From Branchiostoma floridae (taxonomy: Eukaryota > Chordata > Leptocardii > Amphioxiformes > Branchiostomatidae): a stretch of 64,000 nucleotides of DNA. The stretch spans positions 14,741,459-14,805,458 of the forward strand of contig NC_049979.1 in assembly GCF_000003815.2 (NCBI RefSeq), in the 5' to 3' direction. The notes beneath the pieces are model-generated. The model searched no databases, was not told the origin of the DNA, and saw only the letters and a list, made by a program, of their open reading frames with translations. Below are positions 12,427-22,172 of this stretch, piece by piece. The position numbers and the translations under genes were made by a program. Within the stretch, counting starts at the first letter, position 1; every line of letters starts with the position of its first letter.

Positions 12427-15400
12427 TCAGAAGTCCAACAAACTCCCTGTGAGCTGTGCAGCCTCAAGACTATTACGTCGCCTAGGTGCCCTTTCATCTT
12501 CCTCACTTGGTGCTTCTTCCATTCCATCCTTCTCAGCTTGGCTGCTGACTGGTGCACCTTCTATTGATTCCTTATCTCGGCTTCCTTCTTGCCTGCTTTC
12601 AGCTCCCTTGTTTTCTTCTTCAGTATCTTTGTGTACTCCTAGAGAAGTCTGAGAGTCCTTAGGAGGACACTTCTGTGTTGCCTTACTGATGTTGCTGTTG
12701 TCTTTGCTGACCGAGCTAGAGTTGTCCTTCCTTAGATGCTGCTGTGACTCAGGCTCATCTGAGCCCCCTCCTCTTTCTTGGGTTGGACTACTATTCTGTT
12801 TGTCCTGGGTTGGACTACTGTTTTCTTTAGCCTTTTCTTGCTTCTCACCACTCATCACAGGTGTTTTCACCTTCTTCTTGGTTCCAGTTTTCTTAGCTCC
12901 AGTTTTTGTCACTTTCTTCACCTTAGTTGTACTTGTCTTTTTAACAGTGCTCTTTGGTCTGGCTCCAGATTGTGGTGTACCTGGTGTAGTTGACTCAGAA
13001 GGTGGTTTGGCATCTTTGGTATCAAGAGAAGTAGGACTTTTTGTAAGACTAAGAGGAAGATCTGAGTTTTGAGAGTCAGCACCAGTAGAAGCCTTCTGGG
13101 TGACATTATCCACAGGTGGCTGGTCTGCCTCTGGCTTCATCTTTGCGGAATCTGAAAGCAAGGATGGGCCTTCAGCCTGTGGTGAGGGATCGCTACCATT
13201 CGCTTTGTCCCGTGTATCAAGGTTACTTTCAAGGTCAATGAGAGGCTTCTCTTCTGTCTCAGCAACAGCTTTCTTAACCTTGACTTTGACACTCACTGCA
13301 GCTGTCTGATCTTGCCTCACCACTTTAGACTGTGGACTGGTCGATGGTCCTTTCTCCTCGACTTCAACAATGGAATCATCATTCAGCTCATAGGCTCTCT
13401 CATTACTATCTTCCAGTAGTGGCACACTTTCTTCTGCTACAGAGACAGTTTTCATAGCTCTGCTTGCCGCAGTGCTCAGTTCTGTTGCTTGAGGAGACGA
13501 CAAAGGTATTTTTCCTTTGACATGAATAACAGAATCATTGGTTCCATCATCTTCAGAGATTCTATTCTCATTCGTTTCTAGTAGTGGCTCAGTTTCTTCA
13601 GTGACAGACAGAGTCTTCCTAGTCTTTCCTTTTGTAGTTTCAAAGCTTGATCCTGACTCTGCCTTTATTTCTCTGGGTATCTTGGTTTGAGGATGCACTT
13701 TCTTAACATTACCTTTACCACCAAGTTCACCATTTCTTTCAGCACCCTTTTCCAGCAATGGTACTGTCTCTTCTCCATCTGCTCCTTGAGGCCCAGTCTT
13801 CTTAACTCTAAGCCTATTGTTTCCTGAATGTGTCTGATCTGCTTCTGACTTCAACCCTTTAGGCTGGGAAGAAGGGATCTTTTCTCTTTTGACATTAATT
13901 GTTGAATCACTAGTAGCTCCATCTAGTAGTGGTTCTGTCTCTTCTGTAGTAGGTCCTATCTTTTTAGCCCTGACTTTGGTGCTCCCTATTGAAGCCTGGT
14001 CTGCTCCTTTCTTTTTAGCTTTGGTTGGACTTGTATGTGATGATCCCGCTACCTTTGACTGAACCTTCTTGGCCCCCGCTCCCTCCTGTGATTCAAAGTC
14101 TCCATTGACATTCGGGCGTTGCATCTGTGCTTCATGTTCAGAATTTCCACTTTGTGTGAGCTGTGGAGCAGGGGCAGAGGGTCTCTGAGTATCCTTTGTT
14201 AGTCTGGGTGTCTGGTCCAGGTTCTGTCCAGTGTCCTTTCCTCTTGATATGGGCATGAAGGCTCTGACCTTGAGAGTATCTTTGGAGGTCGTGGATGCAG
14301 CCTGGTCTTCAGCAACCTTAATTGGCTGCCACTCTCCAGTGGGTTTGCCAGTTTCTGCTGCTTTAGGAATATCTCTTGTGTTTCCCATATCCACACCATA
14401 CGCAGTGAATCGTAGCGGTTTTGCCTTTATCACTTTCCCATGTCCCTGATCAATGTCCTCTGGGTTGGTCTGCACACAGGCATCAAACAGAATCTTCTCT
14501 CTGCGTGCCCCCACACCGCGGACTGTGCGGACCTTTAAAGGTTGACAAGAAACAATTGTTATCGTTTAATGTTTTGGGGGTTCAAAGACTCCAGGAAAAG
14601 CAGTAATGGGCACTGCTGAACAATATCCAAATAAGCTGACAAACAAAAATCCAGAAGATTCTTAGATGCATATATAAAAGATGAAACTCAAGTACGACTG
14701 CATGTCAAGTAAGACTAAAATGTACTTGGACAAGTACATATAGCTGTTATTGTTCTTTATCTATAAAGTTTGCAAATATTGTTAATGGTTAAGCGCACAG
14801 CGTGCAGGAAGAGATATACTAATCTATAGACGCTGCAAATGGATCTGAACCAAAACAAACAAACAAACCGGATGTGGCTTCTGGAGCACCTCGGCCAGCA
14901 CAGCAGTGGGGACGACAGCGTCTGCCGGCGCACCAGGGGCAGACTGGGCAGCCTTGACCTTCCTGTGGTTCTTGGTGACCTGTTCCATATGCTGCTGCAG
15001 CCTCTCCTGCAGCTCAGGGGGAAGCTACACACACAACACACACACAGCAATTTGAGTTACAAAAAATAGTGTCATATTGAAAGATCAACATAAAAACATT
15101 CTAGCCTAAAAGAAAATTTTGTTTCTTGGTACACACAGTTTTAAGGAATATAATCAGTGGCAAGTTTCCCTACCAGCCTGCTGTTTTCATCTTGACCTCA
15201 TACCACATTTTTCTCTTGAAATGTCAAAAAAAAAACAAGGAAACAGGCTCATTTTCCTTGTTTGTACAATTTAATGGAAGCTACTAGGCTTTACAAGTGT
15301 GACAGGAAGTTCTCCCGCAGAAAGTTCAGTACAAGTAAACAATTCCAATGTGAGAAAAGATAGGTTGACTACTTACTGAGCTGAATTTTGGAGAGACAAA

Positions 15401-16333
15401 GTTGTGAGGGTTACACTGGAGTAGCTGGGCTGCCAAGTTACACTCCTTCCGATAGCGGTCCTATGGACAACACAATAAAACATAGACAGTGACAGAATTC
15501 TCAGCCGTACATTGTTACCATTGCATGAAGGAGTGATTGGGTTTCAAACCCGCCAACCAAAAAAAATCCATTAAAATCCAATTATGCTTTGGACAGGTAA
15601 TTCTTACGAGGTAATTCTGTTGAATTCCTTGAAAGGTTGGCTCTATTTGCCATAGCTTCTATGGTAGCAGACTCACATTTGACTCCTCCAGCTGGTTGAG
15701 AGCCAGTCTGGTGTTCATCAGCTTCTCTGTCATCTCCAGGATGTCTCTGTTCAGGGAAGCCTTTGTACGCTCACTCTGGGCAGCCTGATACAAGAGAAGC
15801 CAGTTGTCAAACTATGGTTTATGCAACTTTATGGGTCATGAATAAGCTCAGTAATCATATCTATCTCATTTATTCATTTGTCCATCTGTTAAGTCATTAA
15901 TTTGTTATTCCTTCATTAATTTGTTGATGGGCTTACCATAGAGAGCAACTTCTCCTCCAGGTCCTGGTTCACCCTCTGTAGTGACTTATGGCTTCTTTCT
16001 AGTCTACAAGAGGGAAGGGGAAAGACTGTTACTACTTCATGAACATATCAGGAAAATAACAATCTCGATAAAGAATGCAAGAATGAGAGTTAGCATAATT
16101 CATGTTTTGACACAGGTGGGCAGAGCTATGGGATGGTCATCAGGTTGGTGGGACCTATTCTATCCCACCTGTAGAACTTGTCCTTAAGTGACTGTAGCTC
16201 CTCTGCCGTGTCATTCAGCTCATCCTCCAGGTTCTCCCTGATCTCCAGGAACTCGGACTCCATCACCTCGATCCTGTGGCTGGAGTACACCATTCTCTTC
16301 CTGATCTCCTCCGCCTGCTCTCGGTACTTGGCA
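12427..16333 (-). CDS. BEGAIN: BEGAIN (brain-enriched guanylate kinase-associated protein), 6 exons found, first exon missing
   Basis: In vertebrates BEGAIN binds the guanylate-kinase domain of PSD-95 at synapses. Exons on the minus strand are 16333-16169, 16003-15937, 15784-15677, 15460-15377, 15024-14869 and 14532-12427 (894 codons plus stop). The N-terminal half is coiled coil: EIRKRMVYSSHRIEVMESEF, then SLQRVNQDLEEKLLSM and ALNQLEESN, leading to the family hallmark DRYRKECNLAAQLLQCNPHN (human Glu-Leu-Tyr-Arg-Lys-Asp-Cys then Asn-Leu-Ala-Ala-Gln-Leu-Leu-Gln-Cys). VPTAVLAEVLQKPHP follows. The C-terminus RRRNSLEAAQLTGSLLDF parallels the vertebrate end, in which the protein closes on a similar Leu-Leu motif. 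The 2.1-kb last exon encodes a Lys/Ser/Thr/Glu-rich disordered region with repeated EETEPLL motifs. The exon at 16333 opens mid-codon, so a start exon exists upstream but was not recognised. The neighbour WDR25 matches human gene order. Confidence 0.87.
13230..13950 (-). repeat. Coding repeats with EETEPLL-type motifs in BEGAIN
   Basis: In the long last exon, four clear units and one weaker one, each about 50-60 codons long, carry TEETEPLLD, GEETVPLLE, TEETEPLLE, AEESVPLLE and, weakest, AETEEKPLID. Each is followed by an acidic or Lys-rich spacer with a SxxS/Q-P patch. The motif fits the acidic dileucine consensus [DE]xxxL[LI]. These units are not part of the conserved family core. Confidence 0.75.
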
Positions 16334-17229
16334 CTGCAGGATGGGACATGGTCATACAATTTTATGATTGAGTTTTTATTGTAAGCTTTGCTTGAGAGGT
16401 AATTACGGCAAGAATGCCATAATTCATTCAAATTTTTTTTTCATTTTCACATCAACATGCTAAAGTGTTTGCTAATTAAAAGTGACATCTGTCAAGCATA
16501 TACTAGTAATCATTCATTGCTTTGTTATTTCTTCTAAACTGAATATCTTGTTTGAAACTATCAATTTTCCCATTGTTCTTATAATGATTTATTACATGCA
16601 TTTTCTCACAAATAACAAGTCATTTTATGGTCCACTAGTCTGTATATTTTTGCTGTGAGTAGAATGCACAACTAAGCAGAAAATGAGGGTAATGCACTTC
16701 ACAATAAAATAAAGTTAAGATGATTAAAATCAGTATTTACCCCTGGCCTCCACAGTTACAGCCACATGTCTGAAACACAGAGTGTGGATGCTGATTAATC
16801 CTCACTGCAGCCAACACTACTCTATATGGGCATGATTTAATTCCAGCAAGCGGCACACCTCCCCATAACTCAACATACTACTGGGAGGGTACAGGAAACA
16901 TTACTATGGAATATTCATTTTCCCCTACTAGTACTACTGCAAGGCTTGCATAACAAGTTTACAGGTGAAAATACAATGCCATTTACTGGAGGTAATGAGG
17001 ATGTATTTCTTCATTATGAAATGGGATTTTGCACCCCCACCTTGCACTTCTCTGCCATGCCTGCTGCCTGTCCTGGGGGATCATCAGACACTTGGTAGAA
17101 CAGCATGACTGCACATCATGGGCTCAATGATGCATGGGTCTGTGTGTGTGAACAGTGAACAGCATAACTTGAGAAGCCTTGATGGATCCTGATGATATTT
17201 GATAAGTGGGTAGAGGTCAGGAAAATGGA

Positions 17230-17990
17230 GGTTAAGTTTGATAATGGGCCCACTAGTGGCTTTCTGTGGTACTGCAGTGGAACTTCCATATTTGATATCT
17301 TGTGTGCTGGACATGTAGCAGTCATGATTTTAAAGTGGTGACATTATATCAAGGAGCTCCTTGGTTATATCATGGTCATGGGGCAGAGTGCTAGAAGTTT
17401 GGGCACCCTAACGGCTTTTTATGGCACTGCAGGGGCCGAATTTGTTTCAAAGATAAGAAGAGAATAACTCCAGAACATATTGATAGATTGTCATGACTTT
17501 TGGTATGTAGATTGCCACATAATAGAGTACCAATTATGCAAATCATCAACTTATTTGCATAGTTAATAGGAAAGTTTATAAATCCACTGCATCCATGATA
17601 TTGATAGACACATGGTATGTAACTGAGAAAGAGATCGATGTCAAGAGATATCAACTATGCAAATAAAGATTTCATTTGCATATTTAATAAGAAATTGCTG
17701 TAATACCAATTGTGATAAAAGTTTAAGATGTTAATTTCATACATGTGGCATCAAGCTAAATAAAGGTTTATTATTACACATACATCATGCAAATCAGGGA
17801 CACATGTATATAATTTATGAGGAAACACTACAATAGCCTTCTTTGGTAAGATAAGATTATCATGCTTTGAACAATTTGTGCTACTTGGGTAGAGAAAAAT
17901 GATTAGGCAATTGGTCTAATGACGACCTTATTTGCATAATCAGTTTTAAATACTACAACAAATGATGGATAAACGTGATGCAAATGACAA
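17230..17990. repeat. Diverged tandem repeats carrying seven ATGCAAAT octamers
   Basis: Degenerate units of about 120-165 bp recur: GGGCmCyCTAr.GGCTTT followed by TGGyACTGCAG at about 17240 and 17400, and paired ATGCAAAT/ATTTGCAT blocks followed by TTAATAgGAAA or TTAATAAGAAA. Seven perfect octamers lie at 17536-17543, 17553-17560, 17657-17664, 17674-17681, 17787-17794, 17930-17937 and 17978-17985. The octamer is the classical POU-domain binding site, though here it may simply be part of the repeat. Confidence 0.6.
17345..17370. repeat. Short palindrome (AAGGAGCTCCTT core)
   Basis: A 26-bp near-perfect palindrome of TATATC-AAGGAG-CTCCTT-GGTTATA form. The same AAGGAG/CTCCTT plus TATAT arms recur in the larger hairpin at 31787-31854, so both are probably remnants of one fold-back element family. 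Confidence 0.5.
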
Positions 17991-18337
17991 ACAACAGGAG
18001 AACTTCAAACGCCTAGCCTGGTGACCACCCATAATGTATCCCTTGATCTAATTTACCCCTGGAGACAAAGCTGGTCCAGAGGTAAATATAGAATTAGTCA
18101 GCTGCCCAGGACAGGGATGGAGAGATCAATGAGGTTAACCTCTGTGGAGAGATCTGAAGACATCTGTGCCCTGTTTAGGGGACCAATCTCTTTTCTTTTG
18201 GCTTCGATGAACTTTGCAGCTCCAATATTTTTTTTGGGTGAAAATTTGTGTAGTCCATGAATAAAGAAATCACTACATCACTTGCAACGTCATATGCCTG
18301 ATATGGGTCTAACCTTATGGTAAATATTAACGGGAGG

Positions 18338-18600
18338 TGCCCTAACACGGTACGCTTTTTCTTGCGCTCAAACTCATGGCGCTCCATCGCTAGTTGCCTG
18401 AGAGTGGTCAAATTTTGATGACTGAATTTTTTACACATAGATTTGAACAATATACTTGAATAAGAAATGCATTCGTGTGGTTCATGAACCTTTTGCGCAG
18501 CGAGTTACAAGCAGCAAACACTGTAAGACATTTTCGTGTATGTAACCTTCCAATTTTGTGCTACGCTGGACAGTGTGCCTAACTCGGTACGCTTTTTTTA
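18338..18600. repeat. Diverged direct repeat around CGGTACGCTTTTT
   Basis: Two segments about 240 bp apart share GCCTAACaCGGTACGCTTTTT-like cores (18338-18360 and 18574-18599). A weaker match, GAGTGGTCAAATTTT versus AGAAGTGGTAAATTT, follows each at the same relative order. This is read as an old tandem duplication of unknown origin. Confidence 0.35.
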
Positions 18601-19908
18601 CATTCTGCTCTCTTCAGAAGTGGTAAATTTAAGTACACAGAAAAAAATCAATAGTATGATATTTTAGCTTTCTTTTGACAGTAAAATCGTGACTGTATGT
18701 ACTTCTTGTCTCACATGAGGAAGGCTGTACCTAGAACAATCCAGCTGATGTTTTACGGGCAATGGGCTGAATGCACTGATTGTGAATGCCCGACTAAAAG
18801 AACCATTACGAAAAAAAGACACCGCCAACATCAACAAAACTCTGTCTGATTATATGAAAATATCATCTACATCTCTCTGTCAAGTCTTACTTTCATAGAC
18901 AGCACGAATCATTTGTTACAGTCAAATAAATCTTTGGAGCGTTCTCTAGTCTGCCACCTTCACGGCCGGGAGTACAATGGTGGCAATGTTTATGTCGCTT
19001 CCTTCTGGTTGCTTTTCTACTCAACAAACATTTGAAGACCCATATTCATAGTGTTTTATGGAGCTTTATTTATGTGTATCATGTCAGTTGTGTGACTGCT
19101 TGGAAGAGTTCGTATAGTTAGCGACACGAGCCGCCAATACGCAGAGGCCGGTGACCGCAGTGATTCAGCACTGTCAACATTACTGTTAGAATTCTGTTTT
19201 TTTTAAAACATGAAGTAAATATGTTAAAGTATACTTGGAATGCAAATTAAAGCTGTGTGCATGGACTTGGTTTATTTACCTTTGTAATCAGCATAGTCAG
19301 TGGCAACAAACACGGTGTACTTATGGATAATAAGATCAGCAAAAAATCCGTACCGTCTTACGACGGGAACCGTCTTAGGGCGGCCCCCGTTAATATTATG
19401 TACTAGTACTGTTACTGATTCTGTGTAAAAGGTCTTGTTTTTTAAGAACGAAATAGAAATTTTCGTCACGTGGGAAAGGACAACAACAATCAAAGACCTA
19501 CAGGTCTATACATAATTTGGCTGGTGGAGGGTGAGCGGTCACTTTGCGAACGACTCTGGCGCAGTCAACGTCATGTAACGATAAACAACACAGTCATTAG
19601 GACATTATACGCAACGGAAACACGCAGCGCCGCGCTTTACGACCAATAGACGGTCAAATCTTTTATTGCATGTCGTCCATCAGACGCAGTAATCCGCCGA
19701 CAGCCCTGCTGATTGGACAGGGATATGCAGAAATGAGTTAAAAGTATCGATTTTCCCCGCTGGAAGCGCGCCAGTGCTGGCGCATGAAGGCCAGGCGCAG
19801 TGACTTGAAACGTTCGCTCACACATCTCGGGAATTTCACTGAAGGTCAAGTCGTCTTTACACTCCACAAAGAAACGATAACTACGGTGACAAGACAAATT
19901 TTACTCAC

Positions 19909-20060
19909 AAAATATCGACGTACCTTCTGAGCGCTGTTGAAGCTGAGAGGATGGTACAAACCCACCCCTCGTCGCGCACAGGTGGTTGGAGCGGCCAAAA
20001 CACCTCTCAGGCCTCCATCTTTGTCCGTGGCTTAATGGAACATTCCGGCACAGGGGTGTG
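19909..20060 (-). other. Candidate non-coding first exon of BEGAIN
   Basis: This is a CpG-rich stretch on the minus strand ending in a strong donor GTGAGT (exon edge 19909) with an alternative GTACGT donor (edge 19924). Joined to the BEGAIN exon at 16333, the frame is open for about 35 codons, but an in-frame TGA precedes it with no ATG in between. It would therefore be 5' UTR. The call rests on position and splice signals only. Confidence 0.22.
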
Positions 20061-20275
20061 CACTGAAAAAAGTATGTGGATATATATTGCATTATTTCCC
20101 GGATGATATATTAATAATCTTCAATGTAACATTTAGAACTAAATAGTAGATAATAATTTCTTTGCACGTGTTGTAGTTTCCTCCTTTGCCTCCAAACAAA
20201 AAACGTCTACACATGTGGACTAGTCAGCCGAGAGGTCAGAGGTTAAAAGCGCCATCATGGCGTCGCTGGAGGACG

Positions 20276-20515
20276 TGTTGACCGCCGAAAAGAGGCACAA
20301 GACATCGTCACGGAAAAACTCGATAGAAAAGATAATATTCGCCAGATTATGCTATAGAAGGTATCTACGTGATCCTGACAAGTTGATCTATCACATACAG
20401 TGCATTTGAACTTTTAGATATTATGTTACGGTGAGATTTCAAGAGCTAAAGTTGGCCTTCAAACTGCCGTGAAATGCCTGATTTCGGCGACGATTTCGTA
20501 CTGCATGGGGGTTTC
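20276..20515 (+). repeat. Inverted duplication, left arm
   Basis: Positions 20276-20326 match the reverse complement of 22122-22172 at 50 of 51 bases. Beyond this, similarity continues at lower identity: GAGyTAAAGTTGrCC lies exactly 117 bp farther in both arms, and ATrGGGGGTTTC ends both. The left arm begins inside a short open frame ([18 protein letters not shown]) whose ATG (20257) sits in a YY1-like palindrome GCGCCATCATGGCG. No known protein is recognised in it. Confidence 0.75.
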
Positions 20516-20650
20516 TGGGCTACCGCTTTCCAGTATATCCAGTATACTTCCGGGTCGCAACAGAGAGGTCATACCAGAACGCGTAGCCGTGGAGTCCGCG
20601 TGTCCTGACTCAGTATCGTTGGAAGCAAGGAGGTTCAGCTGAGTTCAGAA

Positions 20651-20731
20651 ATGGACTATTTACTTGATGTGGCCAAGGACCTTATCAAACTGACCTTGGT
20701 CCACACTGAGAATCTGCTGTCTGACGGTTAA
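20651..20731 (+). other. Short ORF of unknown status (26 codons)
   Basis: ATG at 20651 opens a 26-residue frame with amphipathic, protein-like composition (MDYLLDVAKDLIKLTLVH and on) before TAA at 20729. It is preceded by a pyrimidine-poor TTCAG and has no convincing donor. It could be an upstream ORF, an exon of a gene lost in the gap, or chance. Confidence 0.2.
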
Positions 20732-20828
20732 ACAAACAGGCTTATTTCAAGGGAGTCTGCGGCCAGCACCTGACATACCATGCAACTTTGCCCTAGCCTG
20801 ATAACGTTTTTGCCAGTTTTATAAAAAA

Positions 20829-21266
20829 GTTTCCTTAAAAGATTTCTTTTCGTACTCTCTTAATATACAAATAGAGAGCGCAATTCTTAGTTGTGTTATG
20901 GACGTGACCTTCTTTTCTTTCAGAAAAAGGTTTCCTTTAAAGATTTCCCTTCGTAATCTGTTAGTATACAAAAAGAGAGCGCAATTCTTAAGTGTGTCAT
21001 GTGTATGACGCACTTTTCTTTCAGAAAAATGTTTCCTTTAAAGATTTCTTTTCGTACTCTGTAATATACAAATAGAGAGCGCAATTCTTAAATGTGTCAT
21101 GGGCATGACACGCTTTTCTTTTAGAAAGTTTCCCTGATAGAATTCTCTTTGTTCTCTCACGGTTAGTATACACTTACAGAACGCAGTTCTTAGGTTAGTC
21201 AGGGGCTTGACAATCTTTTGCTTTAGAAAAAGGCTTCCTTTTTAAGTTTTCTTCTTTAGTATGTAA
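20829..21266. repeat. Minisatellite of about 101 bp running into the gap
   Basis: Five copies start with GTTTCCTT/GCTTCCTT at 20829, 20930, 21031, 21128 and 21233 (periods 101, 101, 97, 105). Each has GAGAGCGCAATTCTTA or a variant about 60 bp in, then a TGACrC...TTTTCTTTCAGAAAAA joint. The first three copies are most alike and the last two are more diverged. The array enters the run of N, so its true copy number is unknown. Confidence 0.85.
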
Positions 21267-21667
21267 NNNNNNNNNNNNNNNNNNNNNNNNNNNNNNNNNN
21301 NNNNNNNNNNNNNNNNNNNNNNNNNNNNNNNNNNNNNNNNNNNNNNNNNNNNNNNNNNNNNNNNNNNNNNNNNNNNNNNNNNNNNNNNNNNNNNNNNNNN
21401 NNNNNNNNNNNNNNNNNNNNNNNNNNNNNNNNNNNNNNNNNNNNNNNNNNNNNNNNNNNNNNNNNNNNNNNNNNNNNNNNNNNNNNNNNNNNNNNNNNNN
21501 NNNNNNNNNNNNNNNNNNNNNNNNNNNNNNNNNNNNNNNNNNNNNNNNNNNNNNNNNNNNNNNNNNNNNNNNNNNNNNNNNNNNNNNNNNNNNNNNNNNN
21601 NNNNNNNNNNNNNNNNNNNNNNNNNNNNNNNNNNNNNNNNNNNNNNNNNNNNNNNNNNNNNNNNNNN
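21267..21667. other. Assembly gap (401 N)
   Basis: This is a run of unknown bases. It is bordered on the left by the 101-bp minisatellite and on the right, within 100 bp, by a perfect palindrome. Both structures commonly break assemblies. Confidence 1.
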
Positions 21668-21759
21668 AACTGTTGTTACCGCTCCTTGCTCTCTTTGTTC
21701 ATGGACTGAACGTATACAGCATACTTGAGGGTAACCGTACGGCTATATCAACAGGAAAC

Positions 21760-21811
21760 TAGCCTGGTATCCAGCCGTAATATAACTATATTACGGCTGG
21801 ATACCAGGCTA
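21760..21811. mobile_element. 52-bp perfect palindrome, MITE-like
   Basis: Two 25-bp arms, the left beginning TAGCCTGGTATCCAGCC, are perfect reverse complements separated by the 2 bases AC. The flanks are acaggaaac on the left and acagaaaac on the right (8 of 9 identical), which looks like a degenerate 9-bp target duplication. It could be a minimal inverted-repeat element or the fused ends of one. Confidence 0.55.
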
Positions 21812-21920
21812 ACAGAAAACCGCTGGTTGAGGTTGCTAAAATCATGCTATCGCCCACTGCCGTATTACTGCCAGTGTGACCCGGAAACAGTCGAGCCTCG
21901 CCCTATATAACGGACACCTC

Positions 21921-22172
21921 GAAACCCCCATATGGTGCGTATTTTGGCTTGCTTGCAATGGCGAAACCCATAGGAAATCCTGGGAAAATCGGTCAACTTT
22001 AACTCGATGAATCTCCTTCCTCTCCTATGAATATTTCGTCTAATGAACTGCACTTCCTTGGCCATCTTGTCCTGATTTGTACAACACCTTATTTTGCCTG
22101 ATTGGACAGATTGCGGCTGAACTATCAAGTTTTTCCGTGACGATGTCTTGTGCCTCTTTTCGGCGGTCAACA
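21921..22172 (-). repeat. Inverted duplication, right arm (covers VPS53 start)
   Basis: This is the partner of 20276-20515 in reverse orientation. The best-conserved 51 bp (22122-22172) contain the presumed VPS53 start codon at 22143 and its first ten codons, so the duplicated unit includes the VPS53 5' end. The remainder of the arm lies upstream of the gene and is much more diverged. Confidence 0.75.

Larger units (their letters stand above)
16334..19923. other. BEGAIN upstream intron/5' region, repeat-rich
   Basis: No convincing coding exon is present. The stretch holds a hairpin at 17345-17370, diverged tandem repeats with octamer motifs at about 17230-17990, a diverged duplication containing CGGTACGCTTTTT at 18338-18360 and 18574-18599, and more GC- and CpG-rich sequence from about 18950 to 20060. 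A minus-strand splice donor (AAG|GTACGT) at 19924 and another (TTTT|GTGAGT) at 19909 suggest a BEGAIN 5' exon there. The frame that would join exon 16333 has a stop codon and no ATG upstream, so it could only be 5' UTR. Confidence 0.5.

Noticed and set aside
20257-20409. New gene starting [18 protein letters not shown]
   Set aside because: The ATG sits in a good context but also in a YY1-like palindrome. Most of the conserved part is the antisense of the VPS53 start block, and the frame ends after about 50 codons with no homologue recognised.
20819-21013. 64-codon minus-strand ORF
   Set aside because: It is a translation of the 101-bp minisatellite units and repeats with them.
20829-21266. 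CRISPR array
   Set aside because: The repeats are contiguous diverged 101-bp units without spacers, in a eukaryotic genome.
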